DNA of 64,000 bases from an uncultured Bacteroidales bacterium (GTDB taxonomy: Bacteria; Bacteroidota; Bacteroidia; Bacteroidales; WCHB1-69), in assembly GCA_905235135.1 (NCBI GenBank), contig CAJOKR010000005.1:1-64000 (forward strand), in the 5' to 3' direction. This document shows, one piece after another, positions 19,177 through 29,606 of the stretch. Position numbers and translations under genes: made by a program. The notes under the pieces were generated by a model. The model saw only the letters and a list, made by a program, of their open reading frames with translations. It had not been told where the DNA came from and searched no databases. The stretch's first letter is position 1. Every line of letters starts with the position of its first letter.

Positions 19177-19828
19177 AGCCGCCATAATATGGCGGCTCTA
19201 CAATATTGAACCTTTTCTCCAACCAAGTCGCCAAGCCTGCAATCAATACCGCGATCAGCCAGCCAAATAGGATGTCGGTCGGGTAGTGGACTCCCACATA
19301 GATACGGCTGTAGCAAGACAACAAGGTGGTGCCGAAGACGAATATGCCTAATAGCCATTTCCGACGGACTTTGGGTGATAAGAAGTAGAAAAAGAGAAGC
19401 GAAGTGGTCAGATAGTTGATGGCGTGGTTCGATGGGCAGCTGTAACGGCCTCCGCGATAGTAAGTTCCGTCTTTTCTTTGAAGCAGGTGCACCTCATAAT
19501 CCCCGTGATATTCCGTATCGTGCGACGGGCGCAACCGCTGTATGGAGGTTTTGAGCACCCTTGCGCCAAACGCATCCGCCGACAGCGTCACAACCGCGAT
19601 GAACAGCAGAATTTTCCACGTTTTTTTCCGGTAAAAAACAAACGTTATGATGGACAGAATCAGGCAGAAAACCAATCCGAACTGGGTACTGGTAATCACC
19701 TGCATCACTTGGTCCCAAAAGGGCGAGTTGTGGCCGTTGATGAACTGGAACAGCTGCTTGTCCCAATCAAACCAGTGGCTATAAAAGAAATCGTTTAACA
19801 GTAGCATATTGTTACATTTGGGCCGCAA
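19163..19828 (-). CDS. PAP2-family phosphatase
   Basis: KTSIQRLRPSHD..., SCPSNHAINYLTTSLLF, SCYSRIYVGVHYPTDILFGWL. Confidence 0.92.
   Translation of the reverse strand: MRPKCNNMLLLNDFFYSHWFDWDKQLFQFINGHNSPFWDQVMQVITSTQFGLVFCLILSIITFVFYRKKTWKILLFIAVVTLSADAFGARVLKTSIQRLRPSHDTEYHGDYEVHLLQRKDGTYYRGGRYSCPSNHAINYLTTSLLFFYFLSPKVRRKWLLGIFVFGTTLLSCYSRIYVGVHYPTDILFGWLIAVLIAGLATWLEKRFNIVEPPYYGGSTDR
19172..19202. repeat. Palindrome family copy 4 (GTAGAGCCGCC variant) overlapping two convergent gene ends
   Basis: TGTAGAGCCGCCAT-AAT-ATGGCGGCTCTACA. Confidence 0.9.
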
Positions 19829-19866
19829 AAATACTATTTTTAGGCAATGAGTTTATTATTAACCTG

Positions 19867-21519
19867 TCAATGATCCTTGATTTTGATGGGTTTGCTGTTC
19901 ACGGAGCGGTTCATTCCGTTGTCAAGGCAGATTACAAAGGGTGCGTTTGGAACGGTATCCGTGGCGGTGGAGAGTGTCACGCTACTTTTGGCGGGAATGA
20001 TCAGGTCGGGCGAGATGGGACAGTACAGGGTATGATGATGCTCGCCGGACATGTATCCGACAAACAGCGTGATGGGGCATTCGGGATGGTTGACGGTAAA
20101 GTCTTGGGAATAAGGGTTGTACATGGTCAAATCCAGCAGCAGGGAATCTCCAGACACCCGGTATCGATTCACCGTGACCTCAATCCGGTTCGCCCCCTGG
20201 AAAGAGCTTATCTCCCGATAATAGAAACGGATCTTTTCATCGTGTATGGTCGTGAAGCCGTCTCGGATATGACGTTTGTAGGCATCGTCGATCACGCAAA
20301 CGGCTTTTCCCTGCAGAAGCGTGTCGAACTGCCAAAGGTCGAATTGGGTGTGGCGGGTGTAGAAAGAACTGAGCGTGACCGCGTTATCGTCCGTGTAGAA
20401 GCGATAGAGGGAGGCTTCTTGGAAGGAGCCGACAAAGATAACAGGCGTATGTCCGCACTTTTTGTGAATCGCCGTGACGAGTTCGTGTCCGTTCGGGCTC
20501 GTCGAAGAACTCTGTGAGAGCAGTGTGGGGACGAAACCGCAGGACAGCAGCACAATGCAGGCGATAGGAACTATACCTCTCGTCAACCATTTGTGCCACT
20601 GTTCGTTACGAAGCTCATGCCAAAGCAGGATAATCATCGGTACGGAGGCGGCGACGGTCCAACGGGGCTCCGCATGGCCTTTTACCGTCATCACCCAGAA
20701 AAAGAGAAGGAAACCGGCGGTGGTAAAGAGGCACGCTCGCTCGAAAAGATTATCCGTTTCGCGCTTTTTCCAACAGAAATAGACGGCAAGACAGAGACAT
20801 GCGGGGTTGAAGACGAAAAGTTGATTCGGGATATATTCCAGTAGATATTGCAGTCGGAAACCCTTGTTGCGGCCCATCAGGTGGTACTGGAAGCTCGGGA
20901 AATCGTGGTGGACCTGCCAGAGGATGTGCGGTACGATAAGCAGTGCGGCAAGTAGGACAGCAACCCAAACCCGCTTGTCTTTCAGCAGTTTGATATTGGA
21001 AAGCAATACAAATCCGGCCACCAGCACGGCCATGTATTTGCTGTAGAGCATCGCGGCGAGCGTCACTCCGATGGAAAGCGCGATTGGCCAGCTGGGGGAA
21101 GAGAGGTAACGGCGGTAGAGGTAGAAGAAGAGCGCGGTGAAAAAGAGCAACGGTGCGTCCGGAGTGGTCACAAAACCGTAAATCGAAAACATTACCAAAG
21201 AGGCGGCGATGGCGAAAAACATCCATACATCTTTGCTTGTCAATGATTTGTGGGGTAACGTCTTCCAAACCAGCCAGACGGTTCCGCCGTGGAGAAGTGC
21301 GGTGGCGAATCGGATGGACAGATTTCCCTTGAAAAAAACGCTACTGAGTGCGGTAAGTAGCGCCACCATGGGCGGATGGTCGTAGTAGCCCCAGTCGAGG
21401 TGCTGGCCGAAGAGCGCATAGTATGCCTCATCCGCATGCACGGGCGTGAAGGCGGCCAAAAAAAGGTCGGCTATCACCCATAGAATCAGCAGAATATAGA
21501 ACAGTTTTGGCGGTTTCAT
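19867..21519 (-). CDS. Glycosyltransferase family 39 (ArnT/PMT-like) membrane protein
   Basis: MKPPKLFYILLILWVIADLFLAAFTPVHADEAYYALFGQHLDWGYYDHPPMVALL. Confidence 0.9.
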   Translation of the reverse strand: MKPPKLFYILLILWVIADLFLAAFTPVHADEAYYALFGQHLDWGYYDHPPMVALLTALSSVFFKGNLSIRFATALLHGGTVWLVWKTLPHKSLTSKDVWMFFAIAASLVMFSIYGFVTTPDAPLLFFTALFFYLYRRYLSSPSWPIALSIGVTLAAMLYSKYMAVLVAGFVLLSNIKLLKDKRVWVAVLLAALLIVPHILWQVHHDFPSFQYHLMGRNKGFRLQYLLEYIPNQLFVFNPACLCLAVYFCWKKRETDNLFERACLFTTAGFLLFFWVMTVKGHAEPRWTVAASVPMIILLWHELRNEQWHKWLTRGIVPIACIVLLSCGFVPTLLSQSSSTSPNGHELVTAIHKKCGHTPVIFVGSFQEASLYRFYTDDNAVTLSSFYTRHTQFDLWQFDTLLQGKAVCVIDDAYKRHIRDGFTTIHDEKIRFYYREISSFQGANRIEVTVNRYRVSGDSLLLDLTMYNPYSQDFTVNHPECPITLFVGYMSGEHHHTLYCPISPDLIIPAKSSVTLSTATDTVPNAPFVICLDNGMNRSVNSKPIKIKDH

Positions 21520-21540
21520 ATCGGCGGCAAAGGTACATAA

Positions 21541-21577
21541 AAAATGTAGAGACGCGACATGCGCATCTCTACATTTT
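21541..21577. repeat. GTAGAGACGC palindrome, copy 5, flush with tRNA-Cys 3' end
   Basis: AAAATGTAGAGACGCGACATGCGCATCTCTACATTTT. Confidence 0.85.
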
Positions 21578-21650
21578 GGAGGTCTCGTCCAGATTCGAAC
21601 TGGAGTGCCTGGTTTTGCAGACCAGTACCTAACCACTCGGCCACGAGACC
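21577..21650 (-). tRNA. tRNA-Cys (GCA)
   Basis: Minus strand GGTCTCGTGGCCGAGTGGTTAGGTACTGGTCTGCAAAACCAGGCACTCCAGTTCGAATCTGGACGAGACCTCCA; anticodon loop CTGCAAA, U73, encoded CCA. Confidence 0.95.
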
Positions 21651-21748
21651 TTGAGTTTTGCGCTGCAAAAATACACTTTTTTTCGATACGGCCAACGGTT
21701 GGGGATTATTTTTTCAATGGAGATTCTTGCCGATCATGTAAGAGGTTG

Positions 21749-22489
21749 TCACTCACCCCGTTTCGCTTCTCGCGCCAGCTTATAGAAGACTTGCTCCATG
21801 CTTTCAGCCCCGTACTGTTTTCGGAGGTTGGCGGGCGAATCGAGGGCACGAATCTGCCCATCAACCATCATGGTGACGCGGTCGCAGAACTCTGCCTCGT
21901 CCATATAGTGCGTGGTGACGAAAATAGTGGTCCCGTCGGCTGCCGCCAAGCGAATCAGTTCCCAAAACTGCTGTCTTGTCATCGGATCAACCCCGCCGGT
22001 GGGCTCATCCAAGAAGATGATCTCCGGGCGGTGGATGGCGGCCACCATGAAAGCTAATTTCTGCTTCCAACCCAACGGCAGCGAACCTACCAAGTCGTCC
22101 TTATGATCGGCGAAATTCAGCCTGTTAAGCAAATGCTCCACCCTCTCGGCTATTTCTTTCCCCGACAGGCCGTAAATGCCGCCGTAGAGTTCCATATTCT
22201 CTTTCACGGTGAGGTCTTGATAGAGCGAAAACCGCTGGCTCATGTAGCCGATATGCCGCTTGATTTGCTCGCTCTCGGTGCTGATGTCGTAACCCGCCAC
22301 AAATCCAGACCCGTCGGTGGGGAAACTGAGTCCGCACAGCATCCGCATGGCGGTGGTCTTGCCCGCACCGTTAGCCCCTAAGAAACCGAAAATCTCACCC
22401 CTGTGGACATCGAAGGAGATGTGGTCAACGGCGGTGAAATCACCGAACTGCTTGGTGAGGTTGCGGACGGAAATAATCGGGTCAATCAT
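21749..22489 (-). CDS. ABC transporter ATP-binding protein
   Basis: GANGAGKTTAMRML; LVGSLPLGWKQKLAF; IIFLDEPTGGVDP. Confidence 0.93.
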   Translation of the reverse strand: MIDPIISVRNLTKQFGDFTAVDHISFDVHRGEIFGFLGANGAGKTTAMRMLCGLSFPTDGSGFVAGYDISTESEQIKRHIGYMSQRFSLYQDLTVKENMELYGGIYGLSGKEIAERVEHLLNRLNFADHKDDLVGSLPLGWKQKLAFMVAAIHRPEIIFLDEPTGGVDPMTRQQFWELIRLAAADGTTIFVTTHYMDEAEFCDRVTMMVDGQIRALDSPANLRKQYGAESMEQVFYKLAREAKRGE

Positions 22490-22491
22490 CG

Positions 22492-23652
22492 TTATTGTTG
22501 TTTTTTATACGTTATGGTGGCAAGCACGTTGAAAAAGACCGCAAGCACAACTAGCATCAGGATGTCAAAGCGGAGTTCCGAAAGCAGCGTGCCTTTCAGA
22601 TAGACGTCTCGGAAAATATTGATAACGTAGCGCGTCGGGAAAGTGTAGGTGATGCACTGCACCCAAGTGGGCATACTGTGGATGGGCGTCAGCAACCCCG
22701 ACATCAGGATGAAAATCATGGCGAAGAAAAAGATGACGAAGATGGCCTGCTGCATCGTGTCGGAGACGTTGGCCAGGGTAATCGCCAGCCCTGACATACA
22801 GAGTGAGAAGAGGAATGCGCCGAGGAAAATCACACCCATACTGCCTGCGGGAAGCAGTCCGTAGAATACCCAAGCCAGCAGAATGGAGAAGGCCACCAGG
22901 AACATCGCCATAACCCAGTAAGGGATGAGTTTGGCGAGGATGAACTCCAAACGGGTGATTGGTGTGACGTTAATCTGCTCGATTGTGCCCTGCTCCTTCT
23001 CGGTCATGATGTTTAGCAGGGGCAGGAAGCAGCTGTTCAGCAGCAGCAGGATAATGATCAGGGCCGGCAGCATGAAGATACGGTAGTTTCCCGTGGGGTT
23101 GTAGCGGTTTTGGATGGTGATAAGCGATGCGTCCCCAACGGGCATTCCGTGTTCGCGTGAAATTTCAGTCACGGCCGAGGCAATAGTCTGCACGGCGTAC
23201 TGTATTCCCTGCCCGCCCTTGGTGGCATTCACCGCATTGGCGACAATCAGGATGGATTTGGCCTGTCCGGCCTGCATGTCGCGCTCGAAATGCTCCGGAA
23301 TGGTGATAATCACATCCACTTTGCCATCGTCAAGCTGATGGATGGCGTCGTCATAGTCACGGAAACCGCTCTGCATGCGGAAATAGTCGGTGTTGGCAAT
23401 ATGGCTCTCCATCCGCATCGACAGGGTGGAACGGTCATGGTCGATAATCGCCACCTTGATGCTTTGGATGTCCATCTGACTCACCAACGGCATCACCAAA
23501 ACCAACATGATAGGCATGAAAATCAACAGCGTCGGCAAAAACTTATTGCGGAAGAACTGCGTCACCTCCTTACGAATCAACATCTTAAGGACACTGAAGA
23601 AGCTTCTCCTGCCTCGATCTACACGTTCAATATGTCTTTGTTTAGCCTCCAC
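22492..23652 (-). CDS. ABC-2 type permease
   Basis: KEVTQFFRNKFLPTLLIFMPIMLVLVMPLV...NIMTEKEQGTIEQINVTPI. Confidence 0.9.
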   Translation of the reverse strand: MEAKQRHIERVDRGRRSFFSVLKMLIRKEVTQFFRNKFLPTLLIFMPIMLVLVMPLVSQMDIQSIKVAIIDHDRSTLSMRMESHIANTDYFRMQSGFRDYDDAIHQLDDGKVDVIITIPEHFERDMQAGQAKSILIVANAVNATKGGQGIQYAVQTIASAVTEISREHGMPVGDASLITIQNRYNPTGNYRIFMLPALIIILLLLNSCFLPLLNIMTEKEQGTIEQINVTPITRLEFILAKLIPYWVMAMFLVAFSILLAWVFYGLLPAGSMGVIFLGAFLFSLCMSGLAITLANVSDTMQQAIFVIFFFAMIFILMSGLLTPIHSMPTWVQCITYTFPTRYVINIFRDVYLKGTLLSELRFDILMLVVLAVFFNVLATITYKKQQ

Positions 23653-23655
23653 TTA

Positions 23656-24747
23656 CTATTCCAATCTATCATTAAATTTTCTAAGACTTACTACGAAGAA
23701 AAACACGGTCATAGCCGTGAGAATGAGCATCTCCTTCCAAATGGCGCTCATGCCGAGGCCCTCGACCATCACCTTGCGGATGGCTTCAATGAACCAGCGG
23801 GCGGGCACAAAGAAGGAAACCTCCTTCAATCCGGGCGGAAGATTCTCCAGCGGATACAACATTCCGCTGAGCATCATCATGGGGACCATCATCACCATTG
23901 CGCAGATGATCAGAGCGACCATCTGGCTTTCGACCAGCGTGCTGATGAGCAGGCCGAGGGCGAGGGAGAGTACGATATAGAGCACACACAACGCCAACAG
24001 GGTGGGAAGATTGCCATATACGGGCATGTCCAGCACAAAATGCGAGATCAGGAGGATGGTGGCGATGTTGATGAGCGAGATGACAAAATAGGGGATCATT
24101 TTCGGCAGCACCACGTATATCGGCTTGACGGGTGATACTAGCAGCACCTCCATCGTGCCCATTTCCTTTTCGCGAACTACCGACACGCAGGTCATGATGG
24201 AGCAGATGAGGATGAGGATAAGTCCCATCACGCCGGGCACGAAGTTGTAGGCAGACTTCAGCTGCGGGTTATGACGCATGTAGGTGGTCACGGGGAGCTT
24301 TACGTTCTGCTGCGACGTGCCAAATCGGGTGTTATTCATAGCCTCTTGCGCTTCCACCCCTTGCAGGATTTGCGTCAGGTAGCTGCCCACCGAGGCCGAA
24401 ATCGACGGGTTGGAAGCATCGAGCACGATATTGCGTTTACCGTCGCGGGCAAACATTACCACAGCGACACAGTCTCCGCTGCGCAACTTGACATCCACAT
24501 CCCGTTCGTGGATAATCCCTTTGAAGGTGATGTAGGGGTTGTTTTCCAAAGCCGTAAGTTCGCCGCGCACATCGGGGGAGTATTGGTCCACCACAGCCAT
24601 CAGGTCGATGTTTTTGATTTCCGTGGTGATGGCAAAGCCGAAAAGCAGCATCAGCACGACCGGCATGAACAGCACGATGAGCATGGTGCGCACATCCCGG
24701 AGGATATGGATGAACTCTTTGCGGACGAAACTGAGGAATATCTTCAT
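23656..24747 (-). CDS. ABC-2 type permease
   Basis: MKIFLSFVRKEFIHILRDVRTMLIVLFMPVVLMLLFGFAITTE...VVREKEMGTMEVLLVSPV. Confidence 0.9.
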   Translation of the reverse strand: MKIFLSFVRKEFIHILRDVRTMLIVLFMPVVLMLLFGFAITTEIKNIDLMAVVDQYSPDVRGELTALENNPYITFKGIIHERDVDVKLRSGDCVAVVMFARDGKRNIVLDASNPSISASVGSYLTQILQGVEAQEAMNNTRFGTSQQNVKLPVTTYMRHNPQLKSAYNFVPGVMGLILILICSIMTCVSVVREKEMGTMEVLLVSPVKPIYVVLPKMIPYFVISLINIATILLISHFVLDMPVYGNLPTLLALCVLYIVLSLALGLLISTLVESQMVALIICAMVMMVPMMMLSGMLYPLENLPPGLKEVSFFVPARWFIEAIRKVMVEGLGMSAIWKEMLILTAMTVFFFVVSLRKFNDRLE

Positions 24748-25466
24748 GACTGGCGGCTCATCAGGTGAATAAAAGCGTCTCCGAAGGTGGGTTGTCCCGA
24801 CTTGCGGACAACTTCTTCGGGCGTATCGACACCGAGGATGGTGCCGCCGCTGATAAGGGCCACGCGAGTACAGCGTTGGGCCTCGTCCATGTAAGGGGTT
24901 GACACAAGGATGGTGATGCCCTGTCGGCGGAGGTTCTGCAACATGTCCCAAAATTCCACACGGCTGACGACATCCACACCGGTGGTAGGTTCATCCAAGA
25001 AAAGCACGCGGGGTTTGTGGATGAGGGCACAGGAGAGGGCAAGTTTCTGCTTCATACCGCCGCTCAGTTTGCCGGCCTTGCGTTTGCGAAACGGCTCGAT
25101 CTGACTGTAGATAGGCGCCACGAGGTTGTAGTTTTCCTCAATTGTGGTGCCGAAAATGGAGGCGAAGAACTGCAAATTTTCCTCCACGCTGAGGTCGGGA
25201 TAGAGGGAAAAGCGGCCGGGCATATAGCCCACCTGCTGGCGGATGAGACGGTAATCCTTTACGAGATCGAGGCCGCAGACAGTGGCGGAACCCTCGTCAG
25301 GAAGTAGCAATGTAGTAAGAAGCCGGAACAGGGTGGTCTTGCCAGCGCCGTCAGGGCCGATCAGCCCAAATAGCTCGCCTTCGCCCACAGACAAACTTAC
25401 GCCATGCAGGGCCTGCACCTTGCCGTAGCGTTTCGAAATGCCATTGATCACTATCGATTCTTCCAT
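24744..25466 (-). CDS. ABC transporter ATP-binding protein
   Basis: GPDGAGKTTLFRLLTTLL; KLSGGMKQKLALSCALIH; VLFLDEPTTGVD. Confidence 0.93.
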   Translation of the reverse strand: MEESIVINGISKRYGKVQALHGVSLSVGEGELFGLIGPDGAGKTTLFRLLTTLLLPDEGSATVCGLDLVKDYRLIRQQVGYMPGRFSLYPDLSVEENLQFFASIFGTTIEENYNLVAPIYSQIEPFRKRKAGKLSGGMKQKLALSCALIHKPRVLFLDEPTTGVDVVSRVEFWDMLQNLRRQGITILVSTPYMDEAQRCTRVALISGGTILGVDTPEEVVRKSGQPTFGDAFIHLMSRQS

Positions 25467-25490
25467 AGCATTTCCGTTAATTTCTCTGGG

Positions 25491-25518
25491 GTGGAGACGC
25501 AATGCATTGCGTCCCTAC
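25491..25518. repeat. GTAGAGACGC palindrome, copy 6, contains stop codon of the HlyD-like gene
   Basis: GTGGAGACGCAATGCATTGCGTCCCTAC; stop TAG at 25517-25515. Confidence 0.8.
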
Positions 25519-26399
25519 AATTTCACCTCCCCGTAAAGTCCAATTTTCAGCCGTCCATCGTTCTTCACCGCAATTTTGGTGGCATAAACGAGGTTGGCAC
25601 GGCTGTTGCGGGTTTGGATGCCTTTGGGCGTGAACTCGCTTTCGGCGGAGATCCAGCACACAGTGCCTTCGTATTCGTACTGCTCATCACCGCCAAAGTC
25701 GGCAATCACCTTCACCTTCTGCCCGATTTTGACTTTTGAGAGCTGATCGGAGGTGAAAAAAGCACGGAGGAACATGTGTTCGAGGTCAGCGATTTTCATG
25801 ATGGGCATACCCACAACTGCCATCTCGCCCTGTTCCACGTATTTCACCAACACTGTGCCATCGATGGGCGATGCAATGCAGCTATTCGTCATAGCATTAT
25901 CTATCTGTTTGATCTGCCATTCCATAGCGGCAGCGTTGCCGTTGCTGGCGTTGCTGGTGCTGAGTGTCGAGAGGGTGGCGTCCAATTGGTTGCGGAGCAC
26001 ATTCAGATACGTCCGCGCATCATCGAGCTGTTTCTGTGTAGCGACATCATCACTCAGCAATCGTTCCACACGGGCCACTTCACGTTCCTGCTGCTGAATC
26101 TGTTCACGCAGCGATGACACCTGTTTTTCGGCGTTGGGCTTGCTATGCAACAAGGCCCTCTGCTGTTCTACGAGCTGTCCGCGTTGCAGGAAAAGTTGCA
26201 TGGTGTCAATCATGCCGACGCAGTCGCCTGCTTTCAGTGCTTGGCCTTCTTCCAAATCCAGGCTCAGCACCTTGCCCGACGTTTCGGCAGATATGGTGAC
26301 CTCTTTGGCCTCGAAAGTGCCTGTGGCATCGAATTCCTGATTCTTCTTGCAACCTGCCAGAAGCAGCAATGTGGCGACGAAAAGGAGACCTTTTTTCAT
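25515..26399 (-). CDS. HlyD-family periplasmic adaptor / membrane fusion lipoprotein
   Basis: MKKGLLFVATLLLLAGCKK lipobox; ISAETSGKVLSLDLEEGQALKAGD; coiled coil; CIASPIDGTVLVKYVEQGEM. Confidence 0.9.
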   Translation of the reverse strand: MKKGLLFVATLLLLAGCKKNQEFDATGTFEAKEVTISAETSGKVLSLDLEEGQALKAGDCVGMIDTMQLFLQRGQLVEQQRALLHSKPNAEKQVSSLREQIQQQEREVARVERLLSDDVATQKQLDDARTYLNVLRNQLDATLSTLSTSNASNGNAAAMEWQIKQIDNAMTNSCIASPIDGTVLVKYVEQGEMAVVGMPIMKIADLEHMFLRAFFTSDQLSKVKIGQKVKVIADFGGDEQYEYEGTVCWISAESEFTPKGIQTRNSRANLVYATKIAVKNDGRLKIGLYGEVKL

Positions 26400-26400
26400 C

Positions 26401-27693
26401 CTAATTGACATAAGTGGTATGTTTTAGTTCGTATTTTTTCTTGAGCAATTCAATTTGATGCAGTGCCTGTGCCGAAAGTGCCAGACCCTCATCCGTAACG
26501 GCATCCATCACATCCGTGATGCTGACGATACCGTTCTCATATTTGTTTTCAGCGGCGGTGCGTAACGAACGTCGCAGGGTCACAATACGCTCGTCATCAA
26601 CCAGCGTCTGCTCCAAACGGGCAATTTCGCTGTCTTCCTGCTTGATTTGCAAGTTGTTGTTGAAGTCAAACACCTCCCGTTGCAGCTTAATCTGCTGTTG
26701 TTTGTTCAGCAACTGCTCGTTGATACCTTTATTGCCGAACAGGGCAGAAACGTTCCATAAGGCACGCACGCCAACCACTGCGTTGAGGGTCCATTTGGCA
26801 TTCTGCATGCTCTCGAACATGTTCAAGCTGGGATAGCCGTACCAGCCTTGTGCGAAAAGGGAGAAGTGCGGGCGAGCGGCCGTTTTGAGCAGCCGTTTCT
26901 GTGCATCCAAATAGCTGAGTTTGGCATCCAACAGCTGCAACTCGGGACGGTTACTCTGGATGGTCGAAGGCAGGGTGGTGATGTCTTCGGGCATGGCCAG
27001 ACTGCCCTCGGTAATGGGTTGTCCGGTCAGCAGCGACAGCATCTGCCGGTAAGCATCTGCCGAGTAGCGCAGTTGGGTCATGGCTTGGTTGGCCTTCACC
27101 ATCTCCACCTCCACGGCATCAGCATCGCTTTCCAATGCCAGTTCGTTGTTTACCAACACATTGCAACGACGCTTGTTCTCTTCCAGAATCGCGATTTGCT
27201 TCTTGAGCTGTTCTTGTTGGGCTTCTAAAAGCAGGATGCCGAAGTAGATGTTGTCCACGCGGCTTTCCAGCTCGTAAAGAGCCACGTCGGCAGTAAGTCT
27301 CTCGGTCTTGGCCTGAGCTCGTGCGATGCCCTTTTCGGCAGCGGAACGGCCGCCATCGTAGATGTTTTGCGACAGATCAATGCCCACCATGTATTGGTCC
27401 CGCCTCATGCCCGGCATTTCGCAGTTCACTGTGGCAAGCAATTCATTCATCTCCTCGGGGAAAGTGGGGGCGTCGGTCTGCCAAGAGGCTTGTGCGATGA
27501 GCTGTATCTTCGGAATCCATCCGCTGGCGGCGTTACGGAGGCTGTATTGCTCACTTTGGTCGATCAGCCCGTACTCTTTGCTCACGGGATAGTGCTCGCG
27601 AGCTAATTGCCGGCAGGTCTCCAACGTAACCTGCTGGGCAAAAACAGAGACCGACAAAAATGTCAGCAATATGAGGAAAAACGATCGTTTCAT
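26401..27693 (-). CDS. TolC-family outer membrane efflux protein
   Basis: MKRSFFLILLTFLSVSVFAQQVTLETCRQLAREHYP; long coiled-coil repeats. Confidence 0.9.
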   Translation of the reverse strand: MKRSFFLILLTFLSVSVFAQQVTLETCRQLAREHYPVSKEYGLIDQSEQYSLRNAASGWIPKIQLIAQASWQTDAPTFPEEMNELLATVNCEMPGMRRDQYMVGIDLSQNIYDGGRSAAEKGIARAQAKTERLTADVALYELESRVDNIYFGILLLEAQQEQLKKQIAILEENKRRCNVLVNNELALESDADAVEVEMVKANQAMTQLRYSADAYRQMLSLLTGQPITEGSLAMPEDITTLPSTIQSNRPELQLLDAKLSYLDAQKRLLKTAARPHFSLFAQGWYGYPSLNMFESMQNAKWTLNAVVGVRALWNVSALFGNKGINEQLLNKQQQIKLQREVFDFNNNLQIKQEDSEIARLEQTLVDDERIVTLRRSLRTAAENKYENGIVSITDVMDAVTDEGLALSAQALHQIELLKKKYELKHTTYVN

Positions 27694-27917
27694 ATTTCTA
27701 TGTAACTGTGCAAAAGCACTTTCAGTTCTCTGTTTAGCGTAAAGCGTTTTGCACATAGGCTATTGTAAAATTACTACTATTTTTATTTGTCAAATAATCG
27801 GCGGCAAAGATACAACTTTTTAGCGTGCCTTCCTATAAAAAAAACCCTCATAACTCGCATCTTTGTACAGACCTAATTTCTGTATAAATGTGCGAGTTAC
27901 GAAGGAGGGCGATTGCG

Positions 27918-27945
27918 AAAAAGACGCAATATTCCGCGTCTCTAT
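27918..27945. repeat. GTAGAGACGC palindrome, degenerate copy 7, contains pyrI stop codon
   Basis: AAAGACGCAATATTCCGCGTCTCTA; TAG stop at 27944-27942. Confidence 0.6.
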
Positions 27946-28374
27946 TTCACCGGGTAAGGAACCACGATGTCGTCGCAGTATTCGCAGCGGTAGGAGCGTT
28001 TCTCCTTATCCACGAGGTGGAAGACGTGCGGGAAATAGTGCTCCACAGAGGTGACGCAGCGCGGGTTTTTGCAGCGGATGATATTCTCCACTCTGTCAGG
28101 CACTTCCAACTTCACCTTCTTGATGGTCTTCCCCTCTTCGATGATATTCACCGTGGCATTCGGGTCGATCAGCCCGAGGAAATCATAATTGATGTCGATG
28201 ACATTGTTGATCTTGATGATGTCCTTCTTGCCCATCTTCTGGCTGTAGGCGTTGCAGATAAGCGCGACATTATAATCGGCCTTGTCGAGGTTCAGATATG
28301 AACACCTGGATTCCGTAGCCGGCGGTAATGTGGTCGATGACAATACCTTTTTCTATACTGGTGATTTCTAACAT
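27942..28374 (-). pseudogene. pyrI: Aspartate carbamoyltransferase regulatory chain with apparent frameshift near codon 25
   Basis: ATG at 28374 reads MLEITSIEKGIVIDHITAGYGIQVF, then a frame change at about 28298-28301 into YLNLDKADYNVALICNAYSQKMGKKDIIKI...CKNPRCVTSVEHYFPHVFHLVDKEKRSYRCEYCDDIV. Confidence 0.8.
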
Positions 28375-28413
28375 GATGTTTCTAATTAAGGGTGTTGTTT
28401 CTTATTCTCTTTT

Positions 28414-28470
28414 TTGACTTAAGACTTGAGACTTAGGACTTAAACGTCTCAAGTCTCAAATCTTACGTCT
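28414..28470. repeat. Inverted heptad array (AGACTTA type) between pyrB and pyrI
   Basis: TTGACTT AAGACTT GAGACTT AGGACTT then AAACGTCTCAAGTCTCAAATCTTACGTCT. Confidence 0.8.
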
Positions 28471-29392
28471 AATAAATGCCTAAAAGTTTCAAAATCAAAG
28501 CCATACGGACATACATGCCGTTCTTGGCCTGCTGGAAATATTGTGCTCTCGGGTCGTCATCAACCTCAGTGCTGATTTCGTTGACGCGGGGCAGCGGGTG
28601 CAGGATGTAGGTGTCGGGACGGGCGTAGGACATCTTCTCCTTGTCGAGGATGAAGCGGTCTTTCAGGCGGATGTAGTCTTCTTCGTTGAAGAAACGTTCA
28701 CGCTGCACGCGGGTCATGTAGAGGAAGTCGAGTTGGTTCATGTAGGGCTCCATTTGGTCAACCTCTTGGAAGGGAATACCTCTCTTGCGGACCACCTCTT
28801 CGCGGATGTATTCCGGCACGCGCAGCTCCTCGGGGGAGATGAAGATGAACTTGACGCCCTCGTAGTTGCTGAGGAACTTGACCAGGGAGTGCACTGTGCG
28901 GCCGAATTTGAGGTCGCCGCAGAAGCCGTAGGTCTTGTTTTCCACGTTTCCGCGCAGCCGCTCGATGGTGAGGATGTCGGTGAGGGTCTGCGTGGGGTGT
29001 TGGTGACCGCCGTCGCCGGCGTTGATCAGCGGCATGTGGATGTAGTGGCTGGCCAGACGCGGGGCGCCCTCCTTGGGATGGCGCATAGCCGCGATGTCGG
29101 CGTAGCATTCCACGGTGCGCAATGTGTCGGCGATGCTCTCACCCTTTGCGGTGGAAGAGGAAGCGGCCTCGGAGAAACCGATCACCTGGCCTCCCAAGCG
29201 CAGCATGGCCGTTTCGAAGCTCAAGCGCGTGCGCGTGCTGGGCTCATAAAAAAGAGTTGCCAGGATCTTGCCTTCGCAACTCTTGCTGTACTTCGCCGGA
29301 TCGGCGATGATCTGGTGACCCAAGTCGAAAATTTCACGGAATTCCTCGCGCGTGAAATCGTTGGGGTCGATCAAACTTCTGTTTTTTAACAT
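28469..29392 (-). CDS. pyrB: Aspartate carbamoyltransferase catalytic subunit
   Basis: [43 protein letters not shown]. Confidence 0.96.
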   Translation of the reverse strand: MLKNRSLIDPNDFTREEFREIFDLGHQIIADPAKYSKSCEGKILATLFYEPSTRTRLSFETAMLRLGGQVIGFSEAASSSTAKGESIADTLRTVECYADIAAMRHPKEGAPRLASHYIHMPLINAGDGGHQHPTQTLTDILTIERLRGNVENKTYGFCGDLKFGRTVHSLVKFLSNYEGVKFIFISPEELRVPEYIREEVVRKRGIPFQEVDQMEPYMNQLDFLYMTRVQRERFFNEEDYIRLKDRFILDKEKMSYARPDTYILHPLPRVNEISTEVDDDPRAQYFQQAKNGMYVRMALILKLLGIY

Positions 29393-29606
29393 AATAAACC
29401 TCCTATATTTTTAATTATTAACAACTTCCATATTTCGCGACGGCCTTTTCCTCCCCTAAATTTACCAAATACAAAACCAATGCAAAAATAGTATTTTTTT
29501 AGGATGATGCGTTAAGCGAAGAAAAAAAATATTGCCACTTATTGCAAATACGCCCAATTATTGTACTTTTGCGCATTGTTTAGGAATACAACGAACTACC
29601 ATAAAA

